A stretch of 64,000 nt of DNA. Origin: Bdellovibrionaceae bacterium UBA6776. Lineage in GTDB: Bacteria > Bdellovibrionota > Bdellovibrionia > Bdellovibrionales > UBA1609. Shown here piece after piece: positions 53,228 to 61,788 of this stretch. Both the position numbers and the translations under genes were made by a program. The notes below the pieces were generated by a model. It was not told the DNA's origin. It saw only the letters and a program-made list of their open reading frames with translations, and did no database searches. Within the stretch, counting starts at the first letter, position 1. The number at the start of each line of letters is the position of its first letter. The DNA is taken from assembly GCA_002453155.1 (NCBI GenBank), contig DKGG01000023.1, positions 1 through 64,000 of the forward strand. Direction: 5' to 3'.

Positions 53228-55282
53228 CTAGAATGCAGTTGTAAAAGTTCCTGTGGTCATCACTGAGTAGCGGTCATAGGCATAGCTGGATGACACGGTG
53301 GAAGAGTTGTTCGAATAACTGGCCACCACACTCCATGTGAACCACTCTTTCAATGGCTGGGCAAATGAAGTGGACACAGTGATGTTGTTGTCCTTGCGGC
53401 CATTGGAAGAGTTCACATAATTCAAAATATAATAATTCAACGACGTGGCCCAACTGCTGTCTTTCATCACTGGACGAGCATAGGTGATTCCGGTTTCATA
53501 ACGCTGGTAGATTTTTTCTTTTCCTTTGGCCTGGTTCAAAGACGCCTTCAAAGATCCGGCCAAAGCTTCTTTTCGCTTCGGTCCAATTTTTACAGTTTGC
53601 GTGGTGCCCAAAGTGTACTTGTTGGAACTCAAATCATTGTCGCCGGTGGAACTGGCCAGCGAAAAGCTGTCCAAACGGTATTCCAAGGAATATTCCGAAA
53701 ACCAATCTGTTTGCATCACTCGCATGTAAGAGGCTTTCAATTTGGCTGAATTTAAAATGTTCTTCTTTGTGGAGTTGCCAGACTCTGCCATAAACAGACT
53801 TTCATAGCCGGGAGTGATCGCAATGATCGAAGGAAGTTTTCCAGCTTTTGTGTAAGTGAAAGGAGCGGACAAACTGTAAAGCCAAGGATCCGCCTGAGCC
53901 AAACTGCTTTTTGAAGAGTTCATTAAAGTGGCGCCAGCCTTTACATCCCAAGTTCGGTTGTCCTCCCAAATGGCCTTATAAGTAAGATCTCCCATGGTCA
54001 ACAAACGCACATCACTTTCTTTAAGACTGGAGCCTTGAGTGGTTTCCAAATCTGGTGCCAGCAAAACGTTGGAGTCGTACATCAACCCTGCGGTGCCGGT
54101 GACATGAAATTTCTTTTCTTTCAATTTTTTCAGACGGTGGGCTTTGATGGCGGCTTCAATGTATTCCTCAGCACGTTCATCCAGCTTTGGATCTTTTGAA
54201 GTGTCCAAAACCGTTTCAAAAGACGTCTGACACTCTTCATATTTTTCTTGCTTGAACAAGATCGCACCAATGTAAAAGTGCGCAGAAGGAGCCATCACCT
54301 CATCATTTGAAGCTGCAACGATTTTGAATTTTTCAACGGACTTGTCCCACTCCTCCAAACGATAGTGGCTCAATCCCATAAAATAATTCTTTTCAACTTC
54401 TTCAACACCTTGAGTTTCAGCCAAATTGAAAGCGACCAAGGCTTCATTGTATTTTTCGTTCTTGTACAAGGAAACGCCGTAGCGATAGTAAATGGACTTG
54501 TTCTCAGGATCCAAACTGGCAGCGTCTTTGAACTTGGCTTCCGCAGTGACAAAGTCCCCTTTTTCGTAAGCAGCCATGGCTTCTGCTGCCAAACGGTTCG
54601 CCTCTTCCATGCGTTTTTTTCTTTCAGCCTCACTCAGTTTCTTTTGAGCTGCCATTTGCTCTTCGATTCTTTGCTTTTCAATTTGCTCCAAGCGTAAGCG
54701 CTCCATCTCTTTGTCGGCCGTTTTTTGGGCCTCCAGAGCTGCAGCATCTGCTAGGATGTCTTTTGGAGTGTTTTGAGAGGGAGACGTGGGAACTTTGGCC
54801 TGGCCTCTCAAAGAGCGGCGTTCTTGAAACAAATCCCAGGCTCGTTGAGCTTGGTTCTTGGTATCATAAACATCGATGATGTTTTCTTCAGACGTGCGTT
54901 TGATAATGACGGGCTTTCGAAAGACTTTGTTCTGAGAAATCAGTTTATAAAATTGATCCATTTGTCCTCTTAAAGATTGGGGAGGAATGTAAACTTCCGG
55001 AACAATTTTTGATTGGCCTTTCACTTCAATTTGAAAAGTTCCTTTGAACTCCGAGGAATCTGGAGCTGTTTCCTCTAAATGAACTTGAAAAAGTTTTTTT
55101 GAAGAGCGGTCACGAATCACTAAAAAGGCAGACTCAATTTTAGTTGGTGATTTGTTCCAAGAGGGGGAACCGTAGACGATGTCATATCGGGAATTAGCTT
55201 CTTCCGGCGTCACTTTTGAAAAGGAACTTTGAGTGAAAAACAAACACCAAATACAGACAGTGAGAAGATAGGGTCTCATCAT
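53228..55282 (-). CDS. TPR protein with C-terminal outer-membrane barrel
   Basis: 684 residues, signal peptide MMRPYLLTVCIWCLFFTQSSFS. A beta-rich N-terminal part (to about 165), a charged coiled coil (about 180-230; LEAQKTADKEMERLRLEQIE), three to four TPRs (about 235-375; AAYEKGDFVTAEAKFKDAAS), and a C-terminal beta region of about 280 residues with alternating strands, ending TTAF. The terminal Phe is the outer-membrane insertion signal. It lies 105 bp after the FecR-type gene and a hairpin terminator; the two form a surface pair. TPR plus porin fusions export or tether secreted proteins in other bacteria, but this one is unassigned. Confidence 0.75.
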   Translation of the reverse strand: MMRPYLLTVCIWCLFFTQSSFSKVTPEEANSRYDIVYGSPSWNKSPTKIESAFLVIRDRSSKKLFQVHLEETAPDSSEFKGTFQIEVKGQSKIVPEVYIPPQSLRGQMDQFYKLISQNKVFRKPVIIKRTSEENIIDVYDTKNQAQRAWDLFQERRSLRGQAKVPTSPSQNTPKDILADAAALEAQKTADKEMERLRLEQIEKQRIEEQMAAQKKLSEAERKKRMEEANRLAAEAMAAYEKGDFVTAEAKFKDAASLDPENKSIYYRYGVSLYKNEKYNEALVAFNLAETQGVEEVEKNYFMGLSHYRLEEWDKSVEKFKIVAASNDEVMAPSAHFYIGAILFKQEKYEECQTSFETVLDTSKDPKLDERAEEYIEAAIKAHRLKKLKEKKFHVTGTAGLMYDSNVLLAPDLETTQGSSLKESDVRLLTMGDLTYKAIWEDNRTWDVKAGATLMNSSKSSLAQADPWLYSLSAPFTYTKAGKLPSIIAITPGYESLFMAESGNSTKKNILNSAKLKASYMRVMQTDWFSEYSLEYRLDSFSLASSTGDNDLSSNKYTLGTTQTVKIGPKRKEALAGSLKASLNQAKGKEKIYQRYETGITYARPVMKDSSWATSLNYYILNYVNSSNGRKDNNITVSTSFAQPLKEWFTWSVVASYSNNSSTVSSSYAYDRYSVMTTGTFTTAF

Positions 55283-55352
55283 TGAGGCAGCTCCAAGTTG
55301 TTGAAATGTCTGCCCTTAGGATAATAGATTGTTTACGAACTGAAAACCAAAG

Positions 55353-55378
55353 GCCTCATAAAGATTTCTTTATGAGGC
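55353..55378 (-). terminator. Hairpin terminator of the FecR-type gene
   Basis: GCCTCATAAAG and CTTTATGAGGC pair around ATTT; on the minus strand it is followed by a T-rich stretch (CTTTGGTTTTC). It lies 10 bp after the stop at 55388 and may reduce read-through into the TPR/barrel gene. Confidence 0.75.
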
Positions 55379-55387
55379 TAAGGTCTG

Positions 55388-56923
55388 TTACTGCTGATTG
55401 ATGATAATTTTCAGTCGCGCATCGCCAGACTGAATGGTGTCCCGAACCGTATCTGTCAGACCGGGATCAATCGGTGGAGCTAAGACGGGAATTTCGGGCA
55501 TCAAAGGTTGAGAACCTGGTCCAAAATCTGTATTTCCCGGACCTCCGGCCAAATCACTGTCACCAATCATCGGTCCTGGTCCACCAGGTCCTTCCATGGG
55601 AGGAGGGGGAGCTCCACCTTCGGGGCCACCAGGTCCAACGGGACCGCCTGGTCCTGGATTCATAGGGCCAGCAGAAGCCGGTCCACGTTCACTACCACCA
55701 TCGGGTCCGCCACCAGGACCACCAGGTCCCGCAGCTCCATTGGGTCCACCTTGTTGAGAACCGGGTGCACCACCGGGGCCACCGGCAGTTTTCTCTCCGC
55801 CATTTGGTCCGGCATTTCCAGCAGGACCGCCTTTGCCGCCACCATCAGGTCCGGCGCGATTAGGTCCACCGCTTTGACCATTGCCACCGCGCGGCCCACC
55901 GTTTCCTTTGTCACCGTTTGAAGCTTGATTTCCTTCTTTTGGTCCGCCATTTCCTTTGTTGTCGCCATTGTTTCCGGCATTCGTAGGACCTTTTTTGCCG
56001 CCACCATCTTCAGCACGACCGCTGTTGTCTTTTTTATCGCCACCGTTTCCGGCTTGGCTGTTTCCTTTGCCTTTGTCTCCACCTTCGGCTTTTTCTCCAC
56101 TGCGGCCATTGTTTTTAGAATCTTTCGAATCCGCAGACTTTTTATCGCCTCTTCCACCGTCTTCAGAACGGGCATTTCCGTCTTTTTTATCTTTTCCATC
56201 TCCAGACTCTTTGCCTTTTCCATCTTTAGAGGCGTTTTGATCGCCACCCTCAGTGGAAGGGCCTTCCCCGGTTGCAGTTTCTGCATCCGTTTCTTTGTCC
56301 ATTTTCTTCATTTCGCTCTGAGGAACCGGTTGTGAAACGGGGGGAGCTCCACCTTTAGAAATGGTGGCCATATTTCCTGGGGTCACTTGAACAGAGCCCG
56401 TAATTTGTCCCCCAGGACCGGGCGTTCCGAACTCCACTTTACCTTCGAAAGTGACAACTTGAGAGTTTCCTGTGTTTTGATCATAAGAAGTTAAGAAGTT
56501 GGTTCCGCGAACACCGGCAACCGCAGAAGGTGTTTTCACCTGGAACTTGCTAGTGCGGCCATCGTACTTTTGCTCTACTTTCGAGCGCACTTTTCCGTAG
56601 ATCACATTTAACAAAACGTCCTTCTTGTTTTGTCCCGGGTCGTATTCGTACTTTTCGATTTTGATTTGAGTGTCGGGTGAAATGTTAATTTCGTTGTTGT
56701 CCACCATAACCACTTTGGCGCGAGAGTTTTTCGCAGCCATAATGATGTCACCAGGAAGAACTTTGGATCCGATCCGTGCACGTGAAACCTGTCCACTTTG
56801 CGCAGACTTCACTTTGATCTGTCCTTTTACAACTCGAAATACACCATGAGCTCCACTGGCCCATGCAGAAGCGTTTACAAATGTAAGGCTTAATGCAAGC
56901 AAGAGAGTCGTCCATAAATTCAT
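55388..56923 (-). CDS. FecR-domain protein with Lys/Gly/Pro-rich tail
   Basis: 511 residues. Signal peptide (MNLWTTLLLALSLTFVNASAWA), then a FecR domain at about 28-165 (VLPGDIIMAAKNSRAKVVMV, VKTPSAVAGVRGTNFL). From about 200 to 480 the chain is low complexity: first Lys/Asp/Gly-rich (GKDKKDGNARSEDGG), then Gly-Pro collagen-like (GGPGGAPGSQQGGPNGAAG). FecR domains here are periplasmic/surface sensors or scaffolds. No transmembrane segment follows, so it is exported. Its partner is the TPR/barrel gene downstream. Confidence 0.8.
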   Translation of the reverse strand: MNLWTTLLLALSLTFVNASAWASGAHGVFRVVKGQIKVKSAQSGQVSRARIGSKVLPGDIIMAAKNSRAKVVMVDNNEINISPDTQIKIEKYEYDPGQNKKDVLLNVIYGKVRSKVEQKYDGRTSKFQVKTPSAVAGVRGTNFLTSYDQNTGNSQVVTFEGKVEFGTPGPGGQITGSVQVTPGNMATISKGGAPPVSQPVPQSEMKKMDKETDAETATGEGPSTEGGDQNASKDGKGKESGDGKDKKDGNARSEDGGRGDKKSADSKDSKNNGRSGEKAEGGDKGKGNSQAGNGGDKKDNSGRAEDGGGKKGPTNAGNNGDNKGNGGPKEGNQASNGDKGNGGPRGGNGQSGGPNRAGPDGGGKGGPAGNAGPNGGEKTAGGPGGAPGSQQGGPNGAAGPGGPGGGPDGGSERGPASAGPMNPGPGGPVGPGGPEGGAPPPPMEGPGGPGPMIGDSDLAGGPGNTDFGPGSQPLMPEIPVLAPPIDPGLTDTVRDTIQSGDARLKIIINQQ

Positions 56924-57016
56924 GGTTTTGTCCTTCCTACGGTCAACGTTTCATAGGGATGCCCTATATATGTATCGGTATGTTCGAAGAAGCATTAAAC
57001 TTAATTCTGCGGAATA

Positions 57017-57565
57017 TTAGGAGAGGTGTTTTATTTTGGAACAAGAATCAATCACTTGATCGCAGATCAGCTCTGGAATGGACTCTTGGGGAGTGGTGAC
57101 TCCAATTTTCTTGTATTCATCAGTGTTCCGAAGCAAGACAGAGCGCATTCCTGCCCGATGTCCAGCAATCACATCGGTCAAACGATCGCCAAACATCCAG
57201 GACTGTGCGGGGTCGATGTTGTGCCACTGAATGGCTTCCAAAAGCATTCCGGGGTTTGGCTTTCGCATAAAGTGATTGGAATCCGTCATGTAGGGAGCGG
57301 AATGAAAACTCAAAATATCTACGCCCTCTTTGGCGAAGTCTTGGCGAATCACTTCATGAATCTGATTGAGGTTTTTTACATCCACCAGGCCTCGGGGTAC
57401 TCCCGATTGGTTGGTGGCCACACAAAAGATAAAGCCTTGATCTCGAAAATCTCTCAAAGCTTCAAAGACCCCAGGCAAATACTCAATGGCATTGGGATCA
57501 TTCAAATAAATTTTGTCTACGATGAGGGTTCCGTCTCGATCAAAAATGATGGCTTTCTTTTTCAT
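57017..57565 (-). CDS. gmhB: GmhB-like HAD phosphatase
   Basis: 182 residues. HAD motifs: IIFDRDGTLIVDKIYLND, VATNQSGVPRG, RKPNPGMLLEA and MFGDRLTDVIAGHRAG, the pattern of D-glycero-D-manno-heptose-1,7-bisphosphate 7-phosphatase in LPS heptose synthesis. The zinc-loop cysteines that classical GmhB has just before RKP are absent (FHSAPYMTDSNHFMRKP), so substrate assignment is tentative. It is followed by the recombinase gene 12 bp upstream on the same strand (58540-57578). Confidence 0.75.
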   Translation of the reverse strand: MKKKAIIFDRDGTLIVDKIYLNDPNAIEYLPGVFEALRDFRDQGFIFCVATNQSGVPRGLVDVKNLNQIHEVIRQDFAKEGVDILSFHSAPYMTDSNHFMRKPNPGMLLEAIQWHNIDPAQSWMFGDRLTDVIAGHRAGMRSVLLRNTDEYKKIGVTTPQESIPELICDQVIDSCSKIKHLS

Positions 57566-57577
57566 GAGCTTTGGATC

Positions 57578-58540
57578 CTACTTGGATTTTTTCCGAAGGG
57601 ACATGGATGACGCTGAGAGTGGATGAGCCTTTTCCATTTCTCTAGAGAGATGGTCCAAACTGAGGTGGGTGTATTTCTGAGTGGCTGCCAAAGATTTGTG
57701 CCCCAAGAGCATTTGGATCACTCTCAAATCGGATCCGGAATTCAATAGATGAGTGGCGTAAGAATGCCTTAAAGAGTGGGGGTGCAAGGGACGGGTCAAG
57801 CCGGTGCGGGCTCCTAAGTTTCGAATCCATTGGTAGCCGGTGCGTTCATTCAATGCATGGCCTTCTGCCAAGACGTAGTCACCCTTTTGAGGAAGGCATT
57901 TGAGGTGATCTCCTAAAAACCGAGGAATTGCGACCATGCGTTCGGTGCCGCCTTTTCCGCGGATGCGCACCAGTTGTTCGGACAAATGAATCTGATCCCA
58001 CTTTAGATGGCAGGCTTCAGATATTCGAAGCCCCAGTCCATATAGAAGCAGTGCCAGGGTGAGGGTCTTTGGCTCTTTGGTGTTTTCTTTGGCGGTTTGG
58101 AGCACAGAGAGACATTCGTCCAAAGATAGAAAATGAGGAATTTTTTGGGGCACTTTGGGTGCGGTGATTTTTAACGACAGATCACTTTCAAAAATCCCCT
58201 CCTGATAGCCCCATTTAAAGAAGGATCTCATGGCCGAAAGTTTCCGCTGGCGGGTGGAGGGTTGAAGGGGAGACCACTCTTTTTGGGCACCGGGGAGACG
58301 TTTTGCGGACCATGTGAGTAAAGTTTTCACCCTTTCAGAGGAGGGGGAATTTTTGAAATTATTGCTCAGTAGGGATTTAAAAGCTTTTGGGCTTTGAAAA
58401 AACTGCCCCAGGTCTATGGCATAGCTCTTGATAGTTAAGTGGCTGGCAGCCTGAGTTTGCTCAAGGTATTTCAGATACTTATGAACCAAACCAGACAAAA
58501 ATTGTCGGTCTTGCAGTGACAATTGAGGGCTCTCACTCAC
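57578..58540 (-). CDS. Tyrosine recombinase (XerC/XerD-like)
   Basis: 320 residues from a GTG. An N-terminal core-binding domain (SAM-like, YLKYLEQTQAASHLTIKSY) precedes a catalytic domain with Arg in LRISEACHLKW, Lys in RGKGGTERMV, His/Arg in HPHSLRHSYATHLL, His in LLGHKSLAA and the nucleophile Tyr in QKYTHLS. All catalytic residues are present, so it is probably a functional chromosome-dimer recombinase or relative. Which Xer it is cannot be settled here. No att or dif site is recognised nearby. Confidence 0.9.
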   Translation of the reverse strand: MSESPQLSLQDRQFLSGLVHKYLKYLEQTQAASHLTIKSYAIDLGQFFQSPKAFKSLLSNNFKNSPSSERVKTLLTWSAKRLPGAQKEWSPLQPSTRQRKLSAMRSFFKWGYQEGIFESDLSLKITAPKVPQKIPHFLSLDECLSVLQTAKENTKEPKTLTLALLLYGLGLRISEACHLKWDQIHLSEQLVRIRGKGGTERMVAIPRFLGDHLKCLPQKGDYVLAEGHALNERTGYQWIRNLGARTGLTRPLHPHSLRHSYATHLLNSGSDLRVIQMLLGHKSLAATQKYTHLSLDHLSREMEKAHPLSASSMSLRKKSK

Positions 58541-58606
58541 CGGGAAAAGCCTTCAAAGGAATTTGCAAAAATGACTTGATTTGTATGTCGCGCCCTGTTA
58601 GAACAA

Positions 58607-58630
58607 CGTGTCATTTTGACACGAAGTGTC
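58607..58630. promoter_or_regulatory. Overlapping GTGTC/GACAC palindromes
   Basis: CGTGTCA-TTT-TGACACG (58607-58623) overlaps GACAC-GAA-GTGTC (58618-58630), so three half-sites alternate over 24 bp. They lie in the divergent region between the recombinase and sigma-54 activator genes, 51 bp before the latter. Likely an operator. Confidence 0.5.
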
Positions 58631-58681
58631 TTTAGGACGTGAGCAGGCGACAACAAAAACTTAACGATAGGGGTTGTACGT

Positions 58682-59737
58682 ATGTCGATCATGGATAAAA
58701 ACCAGCTTTCTTCTGGTACTGGAAAACTTCCAGGTGCCAAAGATAATAGCGTCTCAGAAACAAAGAAAATCGTCTACCGGTCCGAGGTCATGAATCAACT
58801 CATGAGAATGGTGGATCGCGTGGCTCCCTCCAATGCCACAGTCTTGGTTTTAGGGGAATCTGGAACCGGAAAAGAATTGATCGCTCAGGCGATTCACGAG
58901 CGTTCCAACCGCAGAAACAAGCCCTTTGTGGCCATCAACTGCGGAGCTTTGAGAGAAACACTTTTGGAATCTGAACTTTTTGGACACGAAAAAGGAGCCT
59001 TCACCGGAGCCTATTCGCGAAAGATCGGTTTGGCGGAAGTGGCCAACGGCGGAACTTTGTTTTTGGATGAAATTGGAGAGCTTTCTCCAGGCATTCAAGC
59101 CAAACTTCTTCGTTTTCTTCAAGAAGGTGAGATCTATCGCGTTGGCGGAAAAGATCCCATCAAAGTTGATATCCGATTGATCAGTGCAACCAACCGAGAG
59201 TTGGACAAAGAGGTGATGAGAGGCTCTTTTAGAGAAGACCTTTTCTACCGAATCAACACCATTATGGTTCACTCTCCACCTTTGCGTCGACGCAAAGATG
59301 ACATTCCTTTGTTGATTGAACATTTTCTCTCCAATGGAACCATGGGGTTTTTAAACCGTGGTCGCACCATGAGCGAAGATGCCATGAAAATCATGATGAA
59401 GTACGACTGGCCAGGAAACATTCGTGAACTTCAAAACGTTTGCGAGCGATTGCAGATTTTGTCTGAAGGTCACACCATTATGCCAGGGGACCTTCCTGAT
59501 CAGATTCGTGATCCTGAACACAAGATCATCGTGGATGACTATGATCCCACTTTGACTTTGCACGAACTGGAAAAGCGCTACATCTTGAAAGCTCTCAATT
59601 ATTTTGAGGGGAATAAAACTCAGGCGGCAAACGCCTTAGGGATCACCATCAAGACGCTTTACAATAAGCTTCACGAATACGGTGAGTTCGAGAAGTACGC
59701 GGTCCATTCAAAGCCTGCCAAATCAGGCAGCAACTGA
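58682..59737 (+). CDS. Sigma-54-dependent activator without receiver domain
   Basis: 351 residues. A 35-residue N-terminus, then an AAA+ domain with Walker A GESGTGKE, the sigma-54 contact loop GAFTGA, Walker B TLFLDEIG, the arginine finger region FREDLFYR, and a C-terminal Fis-type HTH (TQAANALGITIKTLYNKLHE). It lacks a REC or GAF module, so activity is probably set by expression or a partner. A strong terminator follows. Confidence 0.93.
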   Translation: MSIMDKNQLSSGTGKLPGAKDNSVSETKKIVYRSEVMNQLMRMVDRVAPSNATVLVLGESGTGKELIAQAIHERSNRRNKPFVAINCGALRETLLESELFGHEKGAFTGAYSRKIGLAEVANGGTLFLDEIGELSPGIQAKLLRFLQEGEIYRVGGKDPIKVDIRLISATNRELDKEVMRGSFREDLFYRINTIMVHSPPLRRRKDDIPLLIEHFLSNGTMGFLNRGRTMSEDAMKIMMKYDWPGNIRELQNVCERLQILSEGHTIMPGDLPDQIRDPEHKIIVDDYDPTLTLHELEKRYILKALNYFEGNKTQAANALGITIKTLYNKLHEYGEFEKYAVHSKPAKSGSN

Positions 59738-59762
59738 TTCTGTTCGTAACACCCTATCAAAT

Positions 59763-59795
59763 AAAAAAAGCTGTCCGCGAGGACAGCTTTTTTTT
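59763..59795. terminator. Bidirectional Rho-independent terminator
   Basis: AGCTGTCC-GCGA-GGACAGCT with A-run before and T-run after, so it can stop the sigma-54 activator gene (+) and the histone-like gene (-) that meet here. Confidence 0.93.
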
Positions 59796-59818
59796 AGGAA
59801 GAGATGATCTGTGCGGAC

Positions 59819-60463
59819 TTAGAAGTAACCTTCGTCGTCACCCATATCATCGTCTTCAAAATTGTCGACGGCAGGGTCGTCAAAAGGATCATCCAAATCT
59901 TCCATTTCATCGGTCAGACTGTCTTCCTCAATGCTATCAAATTCAAACTCGTCATCCACCACAGTTTCTGGAGCGTCTTCTGCAGAAGGTTCACTCATCG
60001 GAGCATAGGGGTTGTTGTAGATGGGCTCAGCCTTTTCGACCACGGGTTCTGGAGCCAAAACCACTGGCGCAGACACGGAAGTGATTTTTTTAACGGCGGT
60101 CTTTTTGGCTTTTTTGGGAGCCACTTTTTTAGCGCTCGTTTTTTTACCAGTGGCCTTTTTGCTCGATTTTTTCGCAACTTTTTTGCTGGCCTTTTTGGGA
60201 GCGGCTTTCTTAGAAGCTTTTTTGCTCACCTTCTTTGAGGTTTTTTTTGCGGCAGCTTTTTTCGTCGTCTTTTTGGCTGCTTTTTTACTGGCCTTTTTAG
60301 ATGCCTTTTTTGTCGCCTTTTTAGAAGTTTTCTTGGAAGCGGCCTTTTTCACAGATTTTTTCTTGGAAGTCTTTTTGCTGGCCTTTTTTGGAGCGGCTTT
60401 TTTCGCTTTAGACTTTTTTGTTGTGGACTTCTTAGATTTTGATGTTTTCTTCTTTTTTGCCAT
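59819..60463 (-). CDS. Histone H1-like Lys/Ala protein with acidic tail
   Basis: 214 residues from the ATG at 60463 (AAGGGGGAT upstream). Residues 1-135 are nearly all Lys, Ala, Ser and Thr in KKASKK/KKATKK units, like bacterial histone H1-type DNA-binding proteins. A short linker (VSAPVVLAPEPVVEKAEP) leads to a strongly acidic C-terminus (EFEFDSIEEDSLTDEMEDLD, DDDMGDDEGYF). The acidic tail may mask or tune DNA binding. It is followed by the bidirectional terminator. The function is inferred only from composition. Confidence 0.75.
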   Translation of the reverse strand: MAKKKKTSKSKKSTTKKSKAKKAAPKKASKKTSKKKSVKKAASKKTSKKATKKASKKASKKAAKKTTKKAAAKKTSKKVSKKASKKAAPKKASKKVAKKSSKKATGKKTSAKKVAPKKAKKTAVKKITSVSAPVVLAPEPVVEKAEPIYNNPYAPMSEPSAEDAPETVVDDEFEFDSIEEDSLTDEMEDLDDPFDDPAVDNFEDDDMGDDEGYF

Positions 60464-60549
60464 GAACAAATCCCCCTTAGAATACCTCGAGTGTAGATTT
60501 TCTCTTTTCATTTTCCTAGTGTTTTCGAAGAGGGTCGAAAAAAAATAAA

Positions 60550-60574
60550 AAGGCCCGGAACGAATCCGGGCCTT
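60550..60574 (-). terminator. Terminator of the flagellin gene
   Basis: AAGGCCCGGA and TCCGGGCCTT form a 10-bp stem around 5 bases; on the minus strand the stem is followed by TTTTTATTTTT. It sits 32 bp after the flagellin stop. Confidence 0.93.
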
Positions 60575-60605
60575 CGAAGTTCATAGAACCTTAGTCGGGC
60601 AGGTA

Positions 60606-61439
60606 TTAGCCAATCAACTTAAGGGCTGCAGCGTTGGTTTGGTTCGCTTGAGCCAAAGTCGCAGTTGAGGCCTGAAGCATGATGTTGTTTCGGGTCAACT
60701 CTGAAGAGGCTTCAGCCACATCCGTGTCACGGATTCGACTGTTTGCAGCAGAGAGGTTTTCCTCGGCAACACCCAAGTTGTTCACTGTAGACATCAATCG
60801 GTTTTGAAGAGCACCCAGATTAGATCTCATGCTGTTCACTCCCAATTGAGCATCATCCAGAGAAGACAAGGCTTCTTGAGCGCCTTCTTTGCTGGTGTAG
60901 TCCAGACCGGCCAACCCAAGTGCGTCTAAAGTGGCAACGTTTTGAGAGGCATCAAAAGAGATGCGGTCTTCAGAATCGTTGTTGAAAACACCCACTTGGA
61001 AGTCGAAAACAGGCGTTGTTCCATCAAGAAGTTTGGTTGTTCCCCACTTCGTTACAGAAGCAATACGTTGCATTTCGTCTTTGAGCTGTTGAATTTCTTT
61101 GTCGATAAATCCTCGCTCAGACTCACCAATGGTGTCAGAAGCGGCTTGGATACCCAACTCTCTCATACGAGTGATGATGTTTCCAATTTCGTTCAATCCA
61201 CCTTCAGCCACTTGAACCATAGAGATACCATCGTTCGCGTTGCGGTTGGCTTGTCGAGTTGATCGGATTTGACCTTTTAAGTTTTCAGAAATTGCTAGAC
61301 CGGCGGCATCGTCGGCAGCTTTGTTGATTCGAGATCCACTTGATAATTTCGCAAGTGAGCTCTGAATGTTGGACTGGCTACCAGAAAGGTTTCTTTGAGC
61401 GTTAATCGCTGCAATGTTTGTTGATACTCTCATTCCCAT
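60606..61439 (-). CDS. fliC: Flagellin
   Basis: 277 residues. Conserved D0/D1 N-terminus (MRVSTNIAAINAQRNLSGSQ) and C-terminus (STATLAQANQTNAAALKLIG) with only a short variable centre, so it is a minimal flagellin. The first ATG (61439) adds two residues to the usual MRVST start. AGGAGA lies just upstream. A terminator follows and no other flagellar gene is in the window. Bdellovibrio relatives carry several such genes. Confidence 0.95.
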   Translation of the reverse strand: MGMRVSTNIAAINAQRNLSGSQSNIQSSLAKLSSGSRINKAADDAAGLAISENLKGQIRSTRQANRNANDGISMVQVAEGGLNEIGNIITRMRELGIQAASDTIGESERGFIDKEIQQLKDEMQRIASVTKWGTTKLLDGTTPVFDFQVGVFNNDSEDRISFDASQNVATLDALGLAGLDYTSKEGAQEALSSLDDAQLGVNSMRSNLGALQNRLMSTVNNLGVAEENLSAANSRIRDTDVAEASSELTRNNIMLQASTATLAQANQTNAAALKLIG

Positions 61440-61458
61440 TTTTAGTTCTCCTTAGTTA

Positions 61459-61479
61459 TTAAAAAATTTCAAATTTCAT
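61459..61479 (-). CDS. Possible six-codon leader peptide ahead of flagellin
   Basis: ATG AAA TTT GAA ATT TTT TAA (MKFEIF) preceded seven bases earlier by a perfect AAGGAGG (complement at 61487-61493) and ending 20 bp before the flagellin start. A translated mini-ORF could couple or delay flagellin translation. This is a small, unproven feature. Confidence 0.35.
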   Translation of the reverse strand: MKFEIF

Positions 61480-61558
61480 AAAAAATCCTCCTTGTTTGGT
61501 CCGCTTTATTTTTGCGGCGGCTTCCGAGCCGATGTTAACTTTACTTAGGGTAGACATT

Positions 61559-61575
61559 AGCGTTTTCAAAACGCT
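61559..61575. promoter_or_regulatory. 17-bp palindrome in the flagellin upstream region
   Basis: AGCGTTTT-C-AAAACGCT. The region 61440-61788 has no gene. It also holds a direct repeat of GATTCACAAATCA (61627 and 61645) and a second hairpin, CGGCT-TCCG-AGCCG, at about 61520-61533. No convincing flagellar sigma-28 promoter was found. Confidence 0.4.
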
Positions 61576-61788
61576 TCCCTGTCAGTCATTCAATTTTGTC
61601 GTCCTTGATCCTCCTTTCAAAAGTTAGATTCACAAATCAATTTCGATTCACAAATCACATTTCGGGAAGGGCATCGGATTCTTGACAGGACTCTTGGTGA
61701 ATTTAGACTTCTCGCTAGAAAACTTGGTCCTACGTTCGATCCAGTCGAGTCGGGATTCCAGCCTTTTAGAGAGAGAATTTTTGACGGT

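Noticed and set aside
55474..56335. Several frames opposite the Gly/Pro-rich tail
   Set aside because: Low-complexity antisense of the FecR-type gene.
59804..60548. Plus-strand frames opposite the histone-like gene
   Set aside because: Phe/Leu-rich products are the antisense of Lys/Ala codons; no start site and poor composition.
61520..61560. TAAAGTTA on the minus strand as a sigma-28 flagellin promoter
   Set aside because: A -35-like match exists, but no GCCGATAA-like -10 is at the right distance.
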